Positions 23,788 to 34,292 of a stretch of DNA of 64,000 bases are shown one piece after another. The position numbers were made by a program, and so were the translations under genes. Origin of the DNA: Chrysomallon squamiferum (lineage: Eukaryota; Mollusca; Gastropoda; Neomphalida; Peltospiridae); contig CM022669.1 in the NCBI GenBank assembly GCA_012295275.1, positions 2,705,640 through 2,769,639 of the forward strand, written 5' to 3'. The first letter of the stretch is position 1, and each line of letters starts with the position of its first letter. The notes under the pieces were generated by a model that did not search any database, had not been told where the DNA came from, and saw only the letters and a list, made by a program, of their open reading frames with translations.

Positions 23788-23880
23788 AGTGGTTCTCAAA
23801 CTTTTTGAAGTCGGTGCACACTTGAAATCTTACAAAAAATAGCGGGCACACTACACACAAAATGCTAAGAAATGTAATTC
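23787..23880 (+). mobile_element. Left end of an hAT-type transposon
   Basis: CAGTGGTTCTCAAACTTTTT followed by GTGCACACTTG is the characteristic terminal sequence of many hAT elements. I could not find the matching right end (complement of GTTTGAGAACCACTG) in the window, so the right boundary given is only the part that looks terminal. No hAT transposase frame is visible. Confidence 0.6.
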
Positions 23881-24159
23881 AAAATGTAATAAAATACAGA
23901 AATAACTGAAAGAAGGGTATATACCCTTATTCATCATCTATTTTGAGCTGATGAGAAGTATGAGCCTGACGTGGATAATGATAAATTCAATTCAATTTTT
24001 GCGATTACTAAAATTAAACATGCTAATAATATTTTTTTTCAGTAAACATTTAGGGATAATAACTTCATTGAGAGATATAAGCATTTATGGGAAGGAAATA
24101 AATTTTATAATAATTGTCCAAATAAAAAACAAGAGGTAAAGCAATACTGATATCCAAAA

Positions 24160-26450
24160 AATGTCATGTAGATATAAGTTTACTTTTAATAGATGCAACA
24201 CTGAAGGCAAGATTTTAAAAATCAATACTAAAATAGATGACGATGAATATAGTTTTATATGGATGTTAATGGCAGGAGAATTAAGGAAATTTTAGATCCT
24301 AAATTACATTTAGGCATTAGTAATAAAACTTTCAGTGTTTATAATTATATATTTGGCGATATAAAAAATCCATATAAGAGACACTTTACTAGATCTTAAA
24401 TAGTTAAAGAAGTTATAAAACAGGCAGGAATTGATTTATTTTTATTTTCTAGAAATGTAATACAGTTTGTAAGTATAGCCTATACATCTGTTAGTTATCA
24501 CAGTTTTTTGTAGCTTAAAACACATTTTTCTCGTATAGAAAGAGGCAAAGGTATTTGGATCTTTAATAATGAATTATTGTAAGATTAACTTTTTTTTTTG
24601 TAAAGCTATTTTTGATGTAATTAATAATGCTTCTGAGTGTCCTTTGTTACAGACTGAACCTACTGTTTTGTGGGATAACTTAAAATATAAGATGAAAAAA
24701 TGTGCAAGATATTTTGTAATACATAAGAGAAGACAACGAGAAATATGATATCTAAAATACTTTAAAACGAGAATATGGTAAACTACCTGTAAATAAGCAT
24801 CATGATTTGAGTAACATACAAATTTTTGAAAAAGCGTTATAATTAATTGAGAGATCTAAGTGTAATGGTGCTATTTTAAGATCTAAAGCTCTGTGGAATG
24901 TAGATATGAATAGAAGTACGTCGTTTTTTTCTCAGTTTAGAAACAAACAAAACAGGAATTAAATTCTATTAAAGAACTATGAACAGTAAATGGATTAACC
25001 AGAAAAACGGAAGATTATATTAGAGTATGCTTATGAATTTTATTCAAAATTATACACACAAGAAAACACTGATGTTACCAAATAATATAAAGGATTCTGA
25101 AAGTGAAATCTGTGAAATAGACATTAGAATTAAAGAATTAATGGATGCTTTAAAAGAAATGAACAGAAATAATGGTCTAACTGTTGAATTTTAATGTTAC
25201 ATTCGGGGAAAATCTTAAACATTTTGTTACATAAAGTAGTTATGTTAATTCAAAAAGAGGAAATGTTGTCACGTAGTATGACAAAAGGGATAATTAGTCT
25301 TATTTGCAAGAAAAAAAGAAATAAAGCAGACCTGTGTAAAAGGAATAGATATTGCTGATAATATTAGGTCAGTGAGGGAATGTTGCAGATATTGTTGAGT
25401 TAAATAATATTGAAGGGTATATTGTTAGAAGTGATTAAGAAAAATCGTTCGATAGAATGTCACTTAGATTTATATTAAAAGTTTTGTCAAAAATTCAATT
25501 TCGGTGATAAATTTATAACGTGGATTAAAATATTCTATAATGATATAAAAAGTTGTGTCAAGATTGTCGGACATTTAATACCTTTCTTAAATATTAGACA
25601 AGTATGTCCGATTTCAGTGATGATTTGTGTTATTGTAGCTGAACCCTTAAATAATTTAATTACGAACAGACATAGTTTGAATGGAATTAGAATAACAAAC
25701 GAATTAAATTTGTTATTATTTCAGCATACTGATGATATTACTGTAACAGTGATGCTCAGTCTGTTGAATCCGTTTTCAATACTAGAAATATGTACTGTCG
25801 TGCTACTGGAGCAAAGCTGATAAATCAGAAGTACTTTGTCTTGGTAAGACAATAAAAGAAAAATTTATCCTTAAATATATTGTAAATTTATTTGGGATGG
25901 GAAAACAACTTTAATGAAGTATTCAACAATTATTGGAATTAAAAAGTCGGGTGGGCTAAATGCTGAAGATGTTTCGTTAAAGAAAATGGCTTTTCGTAAA
26001 TAAATATTAAAGAAATATTTTGATATTGATTTTAAAATTGTTTGGAAAGACACAATGTCGGTATTTCTTGGTAAGTATATAAACATTAATCTAAATTATG
26101 ACATTTTTAAAGATTATTTGCAATAAAGATGCCTTATAAGTTATCAACCCTTTTTATGCTGAGATGTTATCAGCTTGGGACTATGTTACTAATGGAGAAC
26201 GTATTTTCCCACTTGATAACGAAGAAACATTGTCTCAGCTACTTTTTGGGAATCAGTTCATTAAATATAAAAACAAATTATTACTGTTTAATTCATTTAT
26301 CCAAAGTGGAATAGTACAAGTGGCTGATAGTGCTGTTATTGAAGTCATTTCAGGTTTTCTCCCGTTTTCTGCTATTGGTAAAATTATTCATGAAAATATC
26401 CAGATATACCCAAAACACAAATATCTATAGCTTACAGTGTTATTTTGAAA
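24160..26450 (+). mobile_element. Degenerate APE-type LINE: endonuclease end, RT and C-terminal region
   Basis: Stops and frameshifts are scattered throughout, but in shifting frames the order is clear. The end of the endonuclease and linker includes RGKGIWIFNNELL and WDNLKYKMKKCARY. RT motifs include SFDRMSLRFILKVL, QTDD-like HTDDITV in place of the usual YADD, and TGAKL. The post-RT region includes GGLNAEDVSLKKMAF and MLSAWDYVTNGERIFPL. The active-site Tyr is replaced by His in the visible copy. It is a dead copy; the clade within CR1/L2/Jockey-like elements cannot be told by eye. Confidence 0.75.
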
Positions 26451-26569
26451 TCACTTCCAGATGTACTAATAGAAATGCTCAACGATCATCACATATTAAA
26501 GATTTATTTCTGTTTTATAATGACAAATGCCAGTACATTTATTGTTAAATTAATTTATTCTTATCTCAC

Positions 26570-27370
26570 TTTCTAACAAATATTTGAAAATCTTAACTGG
26601 AAAAGAACAATAGTTAATTTATGGAAACAAAGAAAACTGACATGAAATGGAAAAGCTACAGATTGGAATATTTTAAGTACGAATCTGTGGTGTATGTTTA
26701 GTGCAACTAATAAACCACAGTTTGGTGAAAAAGAAATTCAGAAATGTTTTAATAAGTTTATGTGGGAAAACAAACCTGTTTTAATTCAGTCTTCTACTAT
26801 GATTAGAAAAAAAAATCAGGAGGTTTAAATATTCAAGATGTTCGACTTAAAAAGACTGCTTTCCGAATTAAATAATTAAGAAAGTAATTATATAGTGAAT
26901 TTAAATCAGTGTGGAAATTTACAATAAAAGAATATCTTAAAAATATATGAATACGAATTTATCATAGTCATTATTTTCAATGTTATATGATAAATCTCCT
27001 TAACAAAGAATAAATCCTTTTTATTCAGAATCAATACCCGCATGGGATATAGTTTCCAATCAAGACAGGGTTTACTCAAATAGTAACACAACTGTTACTT
27101 CACAATTCTTTTATCAAACATGACAGTGAAATGTCAATTAATGAAATTGTTGACTGACTGTGGAATAACAACTACCGCTGATATTACATAGGGATTTATT
27201 ACAGGAGTCCTCAATATAGCAGCAATAGCTGAAATAAGTGACATAGTTCAAGAGACATTTTCTGACTTACCTTTTACACAGATCTTATAAATTAATATTA
27301 AATTCACTTCCTCACTAATGGGTCACCGCAATCAAAACAGAAGTTAAAGTATTGTAAAGCTAAAAAAAAA
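26570..27370 (+). mobile_element. Second LINE post-RT fragment next to the first
   Basis: The region repeats the domain that follows the RT: a basic LTWNGKAT-type stretch, FNKFMWENKPVLIQSSTMI, then GGLNIQDVRLKKTAFRIK and WKFTIKEYLKN. The same domain is already present at 25.9-26.2 kb, so this is a separate, adjacent 5'-truncated copy. Several stops are visible. Confidence 0.65.
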
Positions 27371-27406
27371 TTCTAAAGAACAAGACAGAATTCATTAATG
27401 TGAAAA

Positions 27407-27693
27407 TATTTACTGTAAATTTAACCAATACAGTTTTAATTTCCAAGTTATCTCAAATTCCAGGAGATATTCTGGCAAGACCAAAATATTCTGTATATCT
27501 AGTATTAACTTTTGGAAAAAAATTACATTACATAGATAAAACATCAGAAATGATAGATGATGATTTTAACATATCTCAGACCATTTTTCTCAATACAACA
27601 GACGTTCTTATGTCGTCGTGGCCGAGCGGTTAAGGCGATGGACTAGAAATCCATTGGGGTCTCCCCGCACAGGTTCGAATCCTGTCGGCGACG
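27407..27693. repeat. Left arm of a 287-bp inverted repeat containing tRNA-Ser copy 2
   Basis: From TATTTACTGTAAATTTAACC to the 3' end of the tRNA this segment is repeated in inverted orientation at 28038-28323 with scattered substitutions. It comprises about 205 bp of 5' flank plus the whole tRNA. The spacer between arms is 344 bp. The 5' flank is not shared with tRNA copy 1. Confidence 0.9.
27612..27693 (+). tRNA. tRNA-Ser(AGA), intact copy 2
   Basis: 82 nt, identical to copy 1 except in the D arm (CCGAGCGG in place of CCGAGTGG). Acceptor stem, AGA anticodon, variable arm and box B are all intact. Unlike copy 1, no TTTT run follows within about 100 bp, so termination may be inefficient. 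Its 3' flank is homologous to that of copy 1. Confidence 0.96.
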
Positions 27694-27969
27694 GATATGT
27701 TTATTGGTTTCCGTGTTTGAAAAGAAAAATAAACCCATTCATTTAGTTACTGTTTAAATATTGCACATTGTCATATTTAGAAAACATCCCAACGGAATAT
27801 GTTATACTTTCTTTCGTTATAATTTTATTTCTTTATTTCTTCATTACAGAAGGTGGGAAGTAGTTGTGATGTTAATGATAGAATCTTTACGCAATTAGAA
27901 TCTGCGAAATAAATTTGGAAACAATATTTTTGATAACTTATTTTATGCAAAAAAGAACAAACTGCTTAG

Positions 27970-28398
27970 GGGTCATTCCGTGTCAAATCACCCAATGAGT
28001 TAAACCCGACCATCTCAGATTTTTATAAAACAATATGCGTCGCCGACAGGATTCGAACCTGTGCGGGGAAACCCCAAGGGATTTCTAGTCCATCGCCTTA
28101 ACCACTCGGCCACGTCAGCATAAGAACGTTTGTTGTATTGAGAAAGTGATTTGAGATATTTTAAAATCATCCTCTCTCATTTCTGATGTTTTATCTATTT
28201 AATGTAATTTTTTTCCAAAAGTTAATACTAGATATACAGAATATTTTGGTCTTGCCAGAATATCTCCTGGAATTTGAGATAACTTGAAAATCAAAATTGT
28301 ATAGGTTAAATTTACAGTAAATAGTTTAATAAAAATCTGAGACGGTCGGGTTTAAAATGTATTTTTTTTTTTTTTGGTGATATGACACGGTATGACCC
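27970..28398. mobile_element. 429-bp inverted-repeat element carrying a captured tRNA-Ser copy
   Basis: The element begins GGGTCATTCCGTGTCAAATC and ends with the complement of GGGTCATACCGTGTCATATC. The terminal inverted repeats extend about 65-75 bp, to AAACCCGACC(A/G)TCTCAG and ATTTTTAT(A/T)AAAC, with a poly-A insertion in the right copy. Exactly between them lies 28038-28323, an inverted copy of 27407-27693 (tRNA-Ser copy 2 plus 5' flank). The flanks read TTAG and ATAG, a possible imperfect 4-bp target duplication. No transposase is present. The arrangement is that of a Pack-type MITE that took up host DNA; the superfamily is not clear to me. Confidence 0.75.
28038..28119 (-). pseudogene. 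tRNA-Ser pseudogene inside the inverted-repeat element
   Basis: 82 nt on the minus strand match copies 1 and 2 and keep box A, anticodon AGA and box B. The 5' acceptor strand reads GCTGACG, giving two mismatches (C-A, A-G) against CGGCGAC, and the anticodon stem has T-C at its end (ATCCC in place of ATCCA). The stem defects suggest it no longer makes a working tRNA. Confidence 0.8.
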
Positions 28399-28479
28399 AT
28401 AGGTAAATAATTTAAAAAAAAAATGATTCTATAATCAGATAAAAAATTAAAATATTAATAATAATACAATAAAATGTAA

Positions 28480-28482
<3 letters not shown>

Positions 28483-28523
<41 letters not shown>
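28483..28523. repeat. TA microsatellite at the insertion point of an integrase transposon
   Basis: About 20 TA units lie immediately left of the transposon end at 28527. In unit A the matching pre-insertion position reads AAAGATAATATATAG, so the insertion fell in an A+T-rich microsatellite within the duplicon. Confidence 0.85.
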
Positions 28524-28526
<3 letters not shown>

Positions 28527-28527
<1 letters not shown>

Positions 28528-29060
28528 TACAGTCAATATGTCAAACTAGTCATTTGGCCTAACGTCTGAAATGTTTAGGCATTTGGCGTTTGGCCTAATG
28601 ACTAAAATTTCCAGGAATTAGGCCAAATGACTGGGTTTTGGGTGGTGCTGTTTGACATTCTGCCTGATAGCAATTCAGGCAATGAGTCAAATGGGTGTAA
28701 TGCTTTGTTTACATCTTTCATTGTAGGGATTAGTCATTCATTTCAATTCTTTATTATCGTTATCTTTATAGCTTATTGATATTCAATGTCAATAATAATA
28801 AATGCAAGAAGTACAAATAATGACAGTATGATTAAAAAAGAAAAAACATATGGAGAATACAAATAATATAGCACATAAATTATAAGCAAACATGTTATAC
28901 ATTGAAATGATTTAAACAAATATTTCCCCAAGTTACACCTTTGTTAAGTGTCTTTTATAAATCATTGCTTTAGCTTTAACTAAATAAAACAGAACTGATA
29001 CACCATCTGTAATGTATTTATCTTGCTTGGTCATATATTCTTTGCTTAATTATGCGTAAA

Positions 29061-29091
<31 letters not shown>

Positions 29092-30948
29092 TTTTTCATG
29101 AATCGGGTCCTGCTCTGTCCATACGTATCCCAATTCATAAAAGGTTTTCCTAATAAAAATTATTTTTTCTGTATCATAAAATACAATTTTTACAAGTGAA
29201 TTATCTCAGTAATATATACTTTTTGAAAACCCCGTATCTCACTACCATAAAACACTATTTACATATGTATCAAACGCTGATATCAGAAAAAATGTAATTT
29301 AAAGATATATTATTTATACTTTTCTTCAGTGACTATGTTTCCTTATTGTTGTGTTATTCTTACATCAAAGACCAGTTAAATGGTAGGAATTAGTGGTAGT
29401 GTTATTGTTACATCAAAGACCAATGATTTTAATACCAGCAGTCTATAGATTACCTATTCTGATTTCAAGGACATGTTTAATCCTTAAAAAACACATCTCA
29501 TTAGTGTTGGGCACTGGCTTCATTGGTAATTGTTGATAGGTGATATAAAATACAGTAGCTCCTGATCATATTCAGATCACTTATGTGTTCGTGTAGAAGA
29601 TCGATTTCAAAGAGAACTATTTAAGAAGTATAAAGCTTGCAAGAGGTTGTACATTCCAAAGGAAGAGTACTTCTTGATTATGGACCACGAGTACTACCTC
29701 ATGTTCAAGTTTGAAATTTTCAGTTTGGAGAGGTGCAGAAACTGACCAAGAAGTGCCAAACAGATGAAGACACACCTCTGTACTGTTTCCATTGAAGACA
29801 CCGTTGACGTCATCAAGCGCGAACACGGTGGACCATTCCGCAAAGTTCTGTATTCCCAGGCCTCTTACTTCGAATCGTGAAAACGGATCCAAGTTTACAG
29901 ATGCTGTTGTGAAGGAACTGATGGAAATGTGGACCGGTTTGGTTACTGTGCACTGTAAACCAAGACACCCTCAAAGCCAGGGCTCTACAGAGCGGGCAAA
30001 CTCAGACATTAAAGACGTGTTAGTAGCCTGGATGAGCGAGAACGACACAAGGGACTGGAGTGTAGGCATCAGGTTTGTTCAGTTCAGGAAGAACTCAAAT
30101 AGAATGCTGGTATCAAGCAGTCACCGTATTCAGCTCTTTGGGATGGAGGCGTGTGTTGAACTGACATCATCTTCCTAATCTCATGAAGCCCTTGGCAAAC
30201 TCCAGTCAGAAGACGACCTTCGTGCACTGCTATCAGATAAATCCCAATTATTTATGAATTTAATGCAAATATTACAGTATGTTATCTCGCCCGAGATGCT
30301 TAATTTCAGCAAGCCAAGCCAAGTAAACGCAGTTGTATAATGTTGACAGCTGGAGAAGGAGACAACGTGGCAGTGCCTGTTCCAGCCATGGACAGGGGCT
30401 GTGGTGACCGCAGAAACCTGATGGCAGTGACTGTTGATGACAATGGACAATATACCACAGCATGTCCGTCCGCAATTCTGAATCGCAAATATTACAGGAA
30501 CCAGTTTGATGTGCGTCCCCAGAGACTGCTATTGTTGGATGACGTGACGAGCGAACGCACAATGTCTCTTAGAGCAGCAGTGTCAAAGGAATCATCTACA
30601 GGGGTTTGTAAAATGCAACTGTGGGGAGACAAATAGGTGTCAAACAAAACGTTGTAAATGTTTCAAGAACAATTTTTAGTGCAGTTCAAGATATCACTGA
30701 AGTTTTAACTGCAATAATAAACAGAAAACTACTTGATGTGTTTCGAAATAAATGTGTTCATGCTCTTGCAAGTCATTTTTTTTTCATTCAGTTATTCTTG
30801 CCTAATGACTAGAGGTCTATTTCAGGCGTTTGGCCTATCCTGTAAGTTTTAGTCTTTAGGCTAAACGCCTGACGGTATTGGGCGTTAGGTTAAATGCCTA
30901 AACATTTCAGGCATTAGGCAAATGACTAGTTTGTCATATTGACTGTAA
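28527..30948 (+). mobile_element. KRBA2-like integrase transposon with long inverted repeats, 2.4 kb
   Basis: The ends TTACAGTCAATATG(T/A)CAAAC and CTAGTCATTTG(G)CCTAA, then GAAATGTTTAGGCATTT, recur inverted at 28527 onward and 30948 backward, giving terminal repeats of about 65 bp with looser similarity beyond. Both ends consist of permuted GGCCTAATGACT / GGCGTTTGGCC motifs. The interior codes, in broken frames, for an integrase of the KRAB-A-domain-containing-protein-2-like (Ginger-like) type. The element interrupts the tRNA-Ser duplicon unit C. Target duplication is unclear in the TA-rich flank. Confidence 0.75.
29600..30760 (+). pseudogene. Broken KRBA2-like integrase/transposase
   Basis: In order and in changing frames: an N-terminal piece (LFKKYKACKRLYIPKEEY, about 29618); the second half of the rve integrase core at 29883-30110 with NGSKFTDAVVKEL, CKPRHPQSQGSTERANSDIK and WSVGIRFVQF; the C-terminal EGDNVAVPVPAMDRGCGDRR segment with RNQFDVRPQRLL (about 30355-30540); and a Cys-rich CXC-type tail (KCNCGETNRCQTKRCKC, about 30607). 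The zinc-binding HHCC domain and first part of the catalytic core are missing, and there are stops and frameshifts. It is therefore inactive. Integrases of this family are common in mollusc and other animal genomes. Confidence 0.8.
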
Positions 30949-31860
30949 TATTTTAATTAAAGTTTATTCGCTCCTGATTCAGAGAGGCACTTGTCAACAC
31001 ACTCTGCTCCTCGATGACGACGCTAATAGAAATAATAAAACAATAAAATGTAAAGCTTTAACCTTTGTTGCCGGGTGCACAAAGCACCCCCCCACAGAAA
31101 CTACACATTTTTGATCTAGATTATATCTTTAATTTCTGTGCTTGATTTGTAAAACATGATAGACAATATAAATGATAATATAGTAGTTATACTGCAGAGA
31201 ATTGGACCAAATGTCTTTCTCCATTGCCAGATATTCTCTTCTTTCTTGAACTCCATTTCACCGAAGTGACACAGATAACATCTCACACTCCTGACCAATA
31301 CTGGCAGACCATTACTGTCCTGGGATCCTTAAGATAGCACCAGTGGCAGTACTTACCGAATATTAATGTCCCACTTGTCTTGGAGGAATTTCCTAAGTAA
31401 TTTATGTTTAAACAAGGAGAATCAAACCTCAGACACGTTAATGGTGTTTATGTATTTTTAGATTATGCTTGATGCTTTTAGTTCAGAGTTACTCACACTT
31501 AATTAAAGCTTATTCGCTCCTGAATCAGAGAGGCACTTGCAAACCCATTCTGCTCCTCGATAATTTTCAGTTTATGTCCATTTACTTTACCGATACATTT
31601 TTGCAGCAGAGCAATACAGTAAATGGAATATTTTATTATACATAAATATTTATATTTGTACACCTGTGAAACTGAGCATATTGAGTTATTTTAAATTTAA
31701 CAGAGAACGTTTTTTTTTTCGGATCGTAAACACTCAGCTTAGAGCATCACATCTCTTTTCATACCAACCTCAGACTCACAGTCCTTAGCGTACCCCTAGT
31801 TCCTACAACCCAATCCCATCACTTGATGAGGAAATCCACATGATGGTTGCTGAAATTTCT
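30949..31860. repeat. tRNA-Ser duplicon unit C, right part, with an internal repeat
   Basis: Right of the transposon the duplicon resumes with TTTAATTAAAGTTTATTCGC and CTCCTGATTCAGAGAGGCAC (about 30950-31020). The same block appears again at about 31498-31560, followed by CAGTTTATGTCCATTTACTT and the ACTCAGCTTAGAGC / CTCAGACTCACAGTCCTTAG / GATGAGGAAATCCACATG blocks. Between them (31065-31440) is unshared sequence with a short minus-strand open stretch (31298-31116) of unknown origin. Confidence 0.65.
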
Positions 31861-32345
31861 CCGAAAGCTTTATTCTATTGAGTTTTAAATATGGCGGACG
31901 TATGTTTTCCGGATTTCTGGAAAAATCTCAAAATTGAACTTACTAACATTCCCCACTTGAAACCTTAGCTTTAGGTATTATTACGCTATTCCGAGTCCCA
32001 CTATACGATCAAGGCCTACCCTCTCTCAACAAGGTAAATTTTACATTTCCACCCATAGCCACACTAACCTAATAAACTTCACCCTCAACCATTCTCATCT
32101 AACAAACGTCATCCAACCAAGCCTAAATTTTTCTTATATATAACTGTTGACGTTTGCTTACATTGTTTTTAAAGACTGTATAGTTCTTACAGTATTCTGT
32201 TACTTACTATTTAGATTTTACTGTTATGTGTGCTAAAGTTTAACATTTTGGTAAATATTTGGATTTCACAGAATTTTACATTTTCCGGAACAGTTCTCCC
32301 CCGGTAAAGCCGAACCACTTTTTATCAATCAGTAGATCCTCACAG

Positions 32346-32372
32346 GTCCTTGTGGCTGAGTGGTTAAGGCGA
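32346..32372 (+). pseudogene. tRNA-Ser 5' fragment
   Basis: 27 nt (GTCCTTGTGGCTGAGTGGTT then AAGGCGA) match the first 27 nt of tRNA-Ser with about four changes and keep the box A. The sequence then passes directly into a LINE fragment, so the 3' part was lost. Confidence 0.7.
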
Positions 32373-32640
32373 CAGAATAAATTCATATTGCTTACAATGT
32401 TATTCGAAATCACTTCCAGATGAATGGAAAAATTGTATTAACAGAAATGCTAAAAAATTAACACCTAATTAAGATTTATTTCTGTTTCATAATAATGAAA
32501 TGATAAATGTCAATACATTTACAGTTAAAATAATTTATTTTATTTTAATTTTAAAAAATGTTAAATCACCTTCTTGTGAAGAAAAATGGACTGAGCTTGG
32601 TTTTGATATATTCTGGAGACCAGTTTGGAAATGGATACAC
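32373..32640 (+). mobile_element. LINE 3' fragment fused to the tRNA relic
   Basis: The stretch resembles 26420-26570 (CTTCCAGATG, AGATTTATTTCTGTTT, ATAATGACAAATG(C/T)CA(G/A)TAC) and in one frame continues as CEEKWTELGFDIFWRPVWKW, a typical end of an APE-type LINE product. It is short and interrupted. Confidence 0.6.
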
Positions 32641-33590
32641 CACAGGGTTCCACCCCATTAGTCAGAACCCCACTTGTCAGACACCCAGATAATCTCTAAC
32701 CCATTACCTATGGGAATAATGGGCACAGCCCAACAAAAATAAGTCCTCATAACAACGCATAATTTAATAATTTACACTGTCTAAAGCACAGCACTGTAAG
32801 TTCGCATAACAGAATTTACAGTTAAATAGAGTTAAAATAAGTTAATACAATCTAGAGCAAAGCACTATAAGTTTGTGAGGGTGGTGAATATAGTCCACAT
32901 TTCATTGTCAACAGTTCAGTCCAGCCCACCTTAACCAGTTTCGCCACTGTGTCCATGAACTTAAGACGGGTCTTGGCTGCTTGGGCAAGCTTGTCCTTGA
33001 GGCGGCTGAAGTGATTGTCGATCTCCCTGTAGACTCGCTTGCGGGATGGAGCAGTGCCACCGAAGTTGAGCTGAGCAAGGTTTGCTTCTCTGCCTTCTCA
33101 ATCTTCTTGAGAATGTTCACCAGGCAGTATACGTTCGAGTGGCAATAATACAGTGACCTATTGTGGAACCCTTCTAGGTTGTTGGGATTCAGATGTCTGT
33201 ACAGGGCACTGTTGACGGTAGAGAATGAAGGCAAGGCTCCAACTGTCGGAGTCTTGTCTCAGGACTGTATCGGTGTAGACGACAGTTTTGATGTGGTAGT
33301 TCCTCACGGGCTTGTGTCCGTAGTGTCTTGACGAACCTGATGCCAGTGGCGTCTGCAGGAGGGTGGGTGTGGTCAGTGAAGCTAATATGCTTCCCTACCG
33401 TTGTACATCTTCTGGTACATGCTTATTGATACATCTCCAATAGATACCATTTGGGTGAACCTTAATTTTATTGGTGATATCCCTGAAACAGTATCTGGTG
33501 CATTGCTCTCTGGGAAGTGACATACTCAACTTGCTGCAGTCCAGCCATAGTGATAGTACTGACACTTTGCCATACAATGATATATCTATC
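32641..33590. other. G+C-richer unassigned segment, probably a mobile-element relic
   Basis: Starts with CAGGGTTCCACCCCATTAGT and a run of A+T-rich sequence, then from about 32900 to 33580 is clearly richer in G+C than anything around it. On the minus strand several frames are partly open (33577-33395; 33234-32908) and read like a disrupted protein, for example CTRYCFRDITNKIKV, NGIYWRCINKHV, and SRLKDKLAQAAKTRLKFMD. I do not recognise a family. Composition, broken frames and position inside the transposon block favour an old transposable element or retrocopy. Confidence 0.4.
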
Positions 33591-33740
33591 TAAATATATA
33601 TATATATATATATATATATCAGCCGTTAGTATTAATGGTAGTATATAACTGCCTGTATTGTTTTCAGTTTTAATGTTTTAATGTATCTTAAAATGTTACA
33701 TTTGTAAAAACATTTAAAGAACAACTAGTCATTTTCAATC

Positions 33741-33746
33741 TTTATT
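33741..33746 (-). terminator. Candidate polyadenylation signal of the ARL14EP-like gene
   Basis: AATAAA on the minus strand about 185 bp downstream of the stop codon at 33931. Position fits a short 3' UTR. Confidence 0.4.
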
Positions 33747-33930
33747 TCTCAAGTACATCAAACAATAAAAACATTATCCAGCACCTTTACTGTATTGCTT
33801 TTCTTTCTGTTTTCAATTTTATTTTTATCTTTAATAGCTTAACATTAAGTAAGAGACTGAACCAGAAATTGTCAGTACAAATGCTGCTGTAATGAAGTGA
33901 TTCAACTAATACTCGGATCAAATGAGAAAT

Positions 33931-34261
33931 TTATAAAGTGGATTCTGTTTTTAATGGCCACTGGATAACACAGTTTGTCCCTTCTACTTCCACGAAGTCG
34001 TATGTCCATCGTCTGTAACAGCGACATTCAGAACCACACTTCTCAGAGCCACACTTTGGACAGGGAAAATGGCAGCCAGGACATTTGATGTCCAAACAGT
34101 CACAGAGATCCTGACTGTTTTCCAGCAGTTTTCCTGTGCTGTCATACAGTTGATTAGCTCTTACTCTACAGATATAAAAAAAAACACTTTGTGAATAGTA
34201 AAAAGATAATAATTTCTATTTATTATTGACAAACTATTATTTCACTAACATCAAAAAAAAA

Positions 34262-34292
<31 letters not shown>

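Noticed and set aside
30181..30562. Minus-strand ORFs of 60-96 codons
   Set aside because: Antisense to the integrase C-terminal region, which matches a known family on the plus strand.
31116..31298. Minus-strand 60-codon ORF with a hydrophobic tail
   Set aside because: Short, no recognisable family, and located in a duplicon interrupted by mobile elements; kept only as part of the unit C description.
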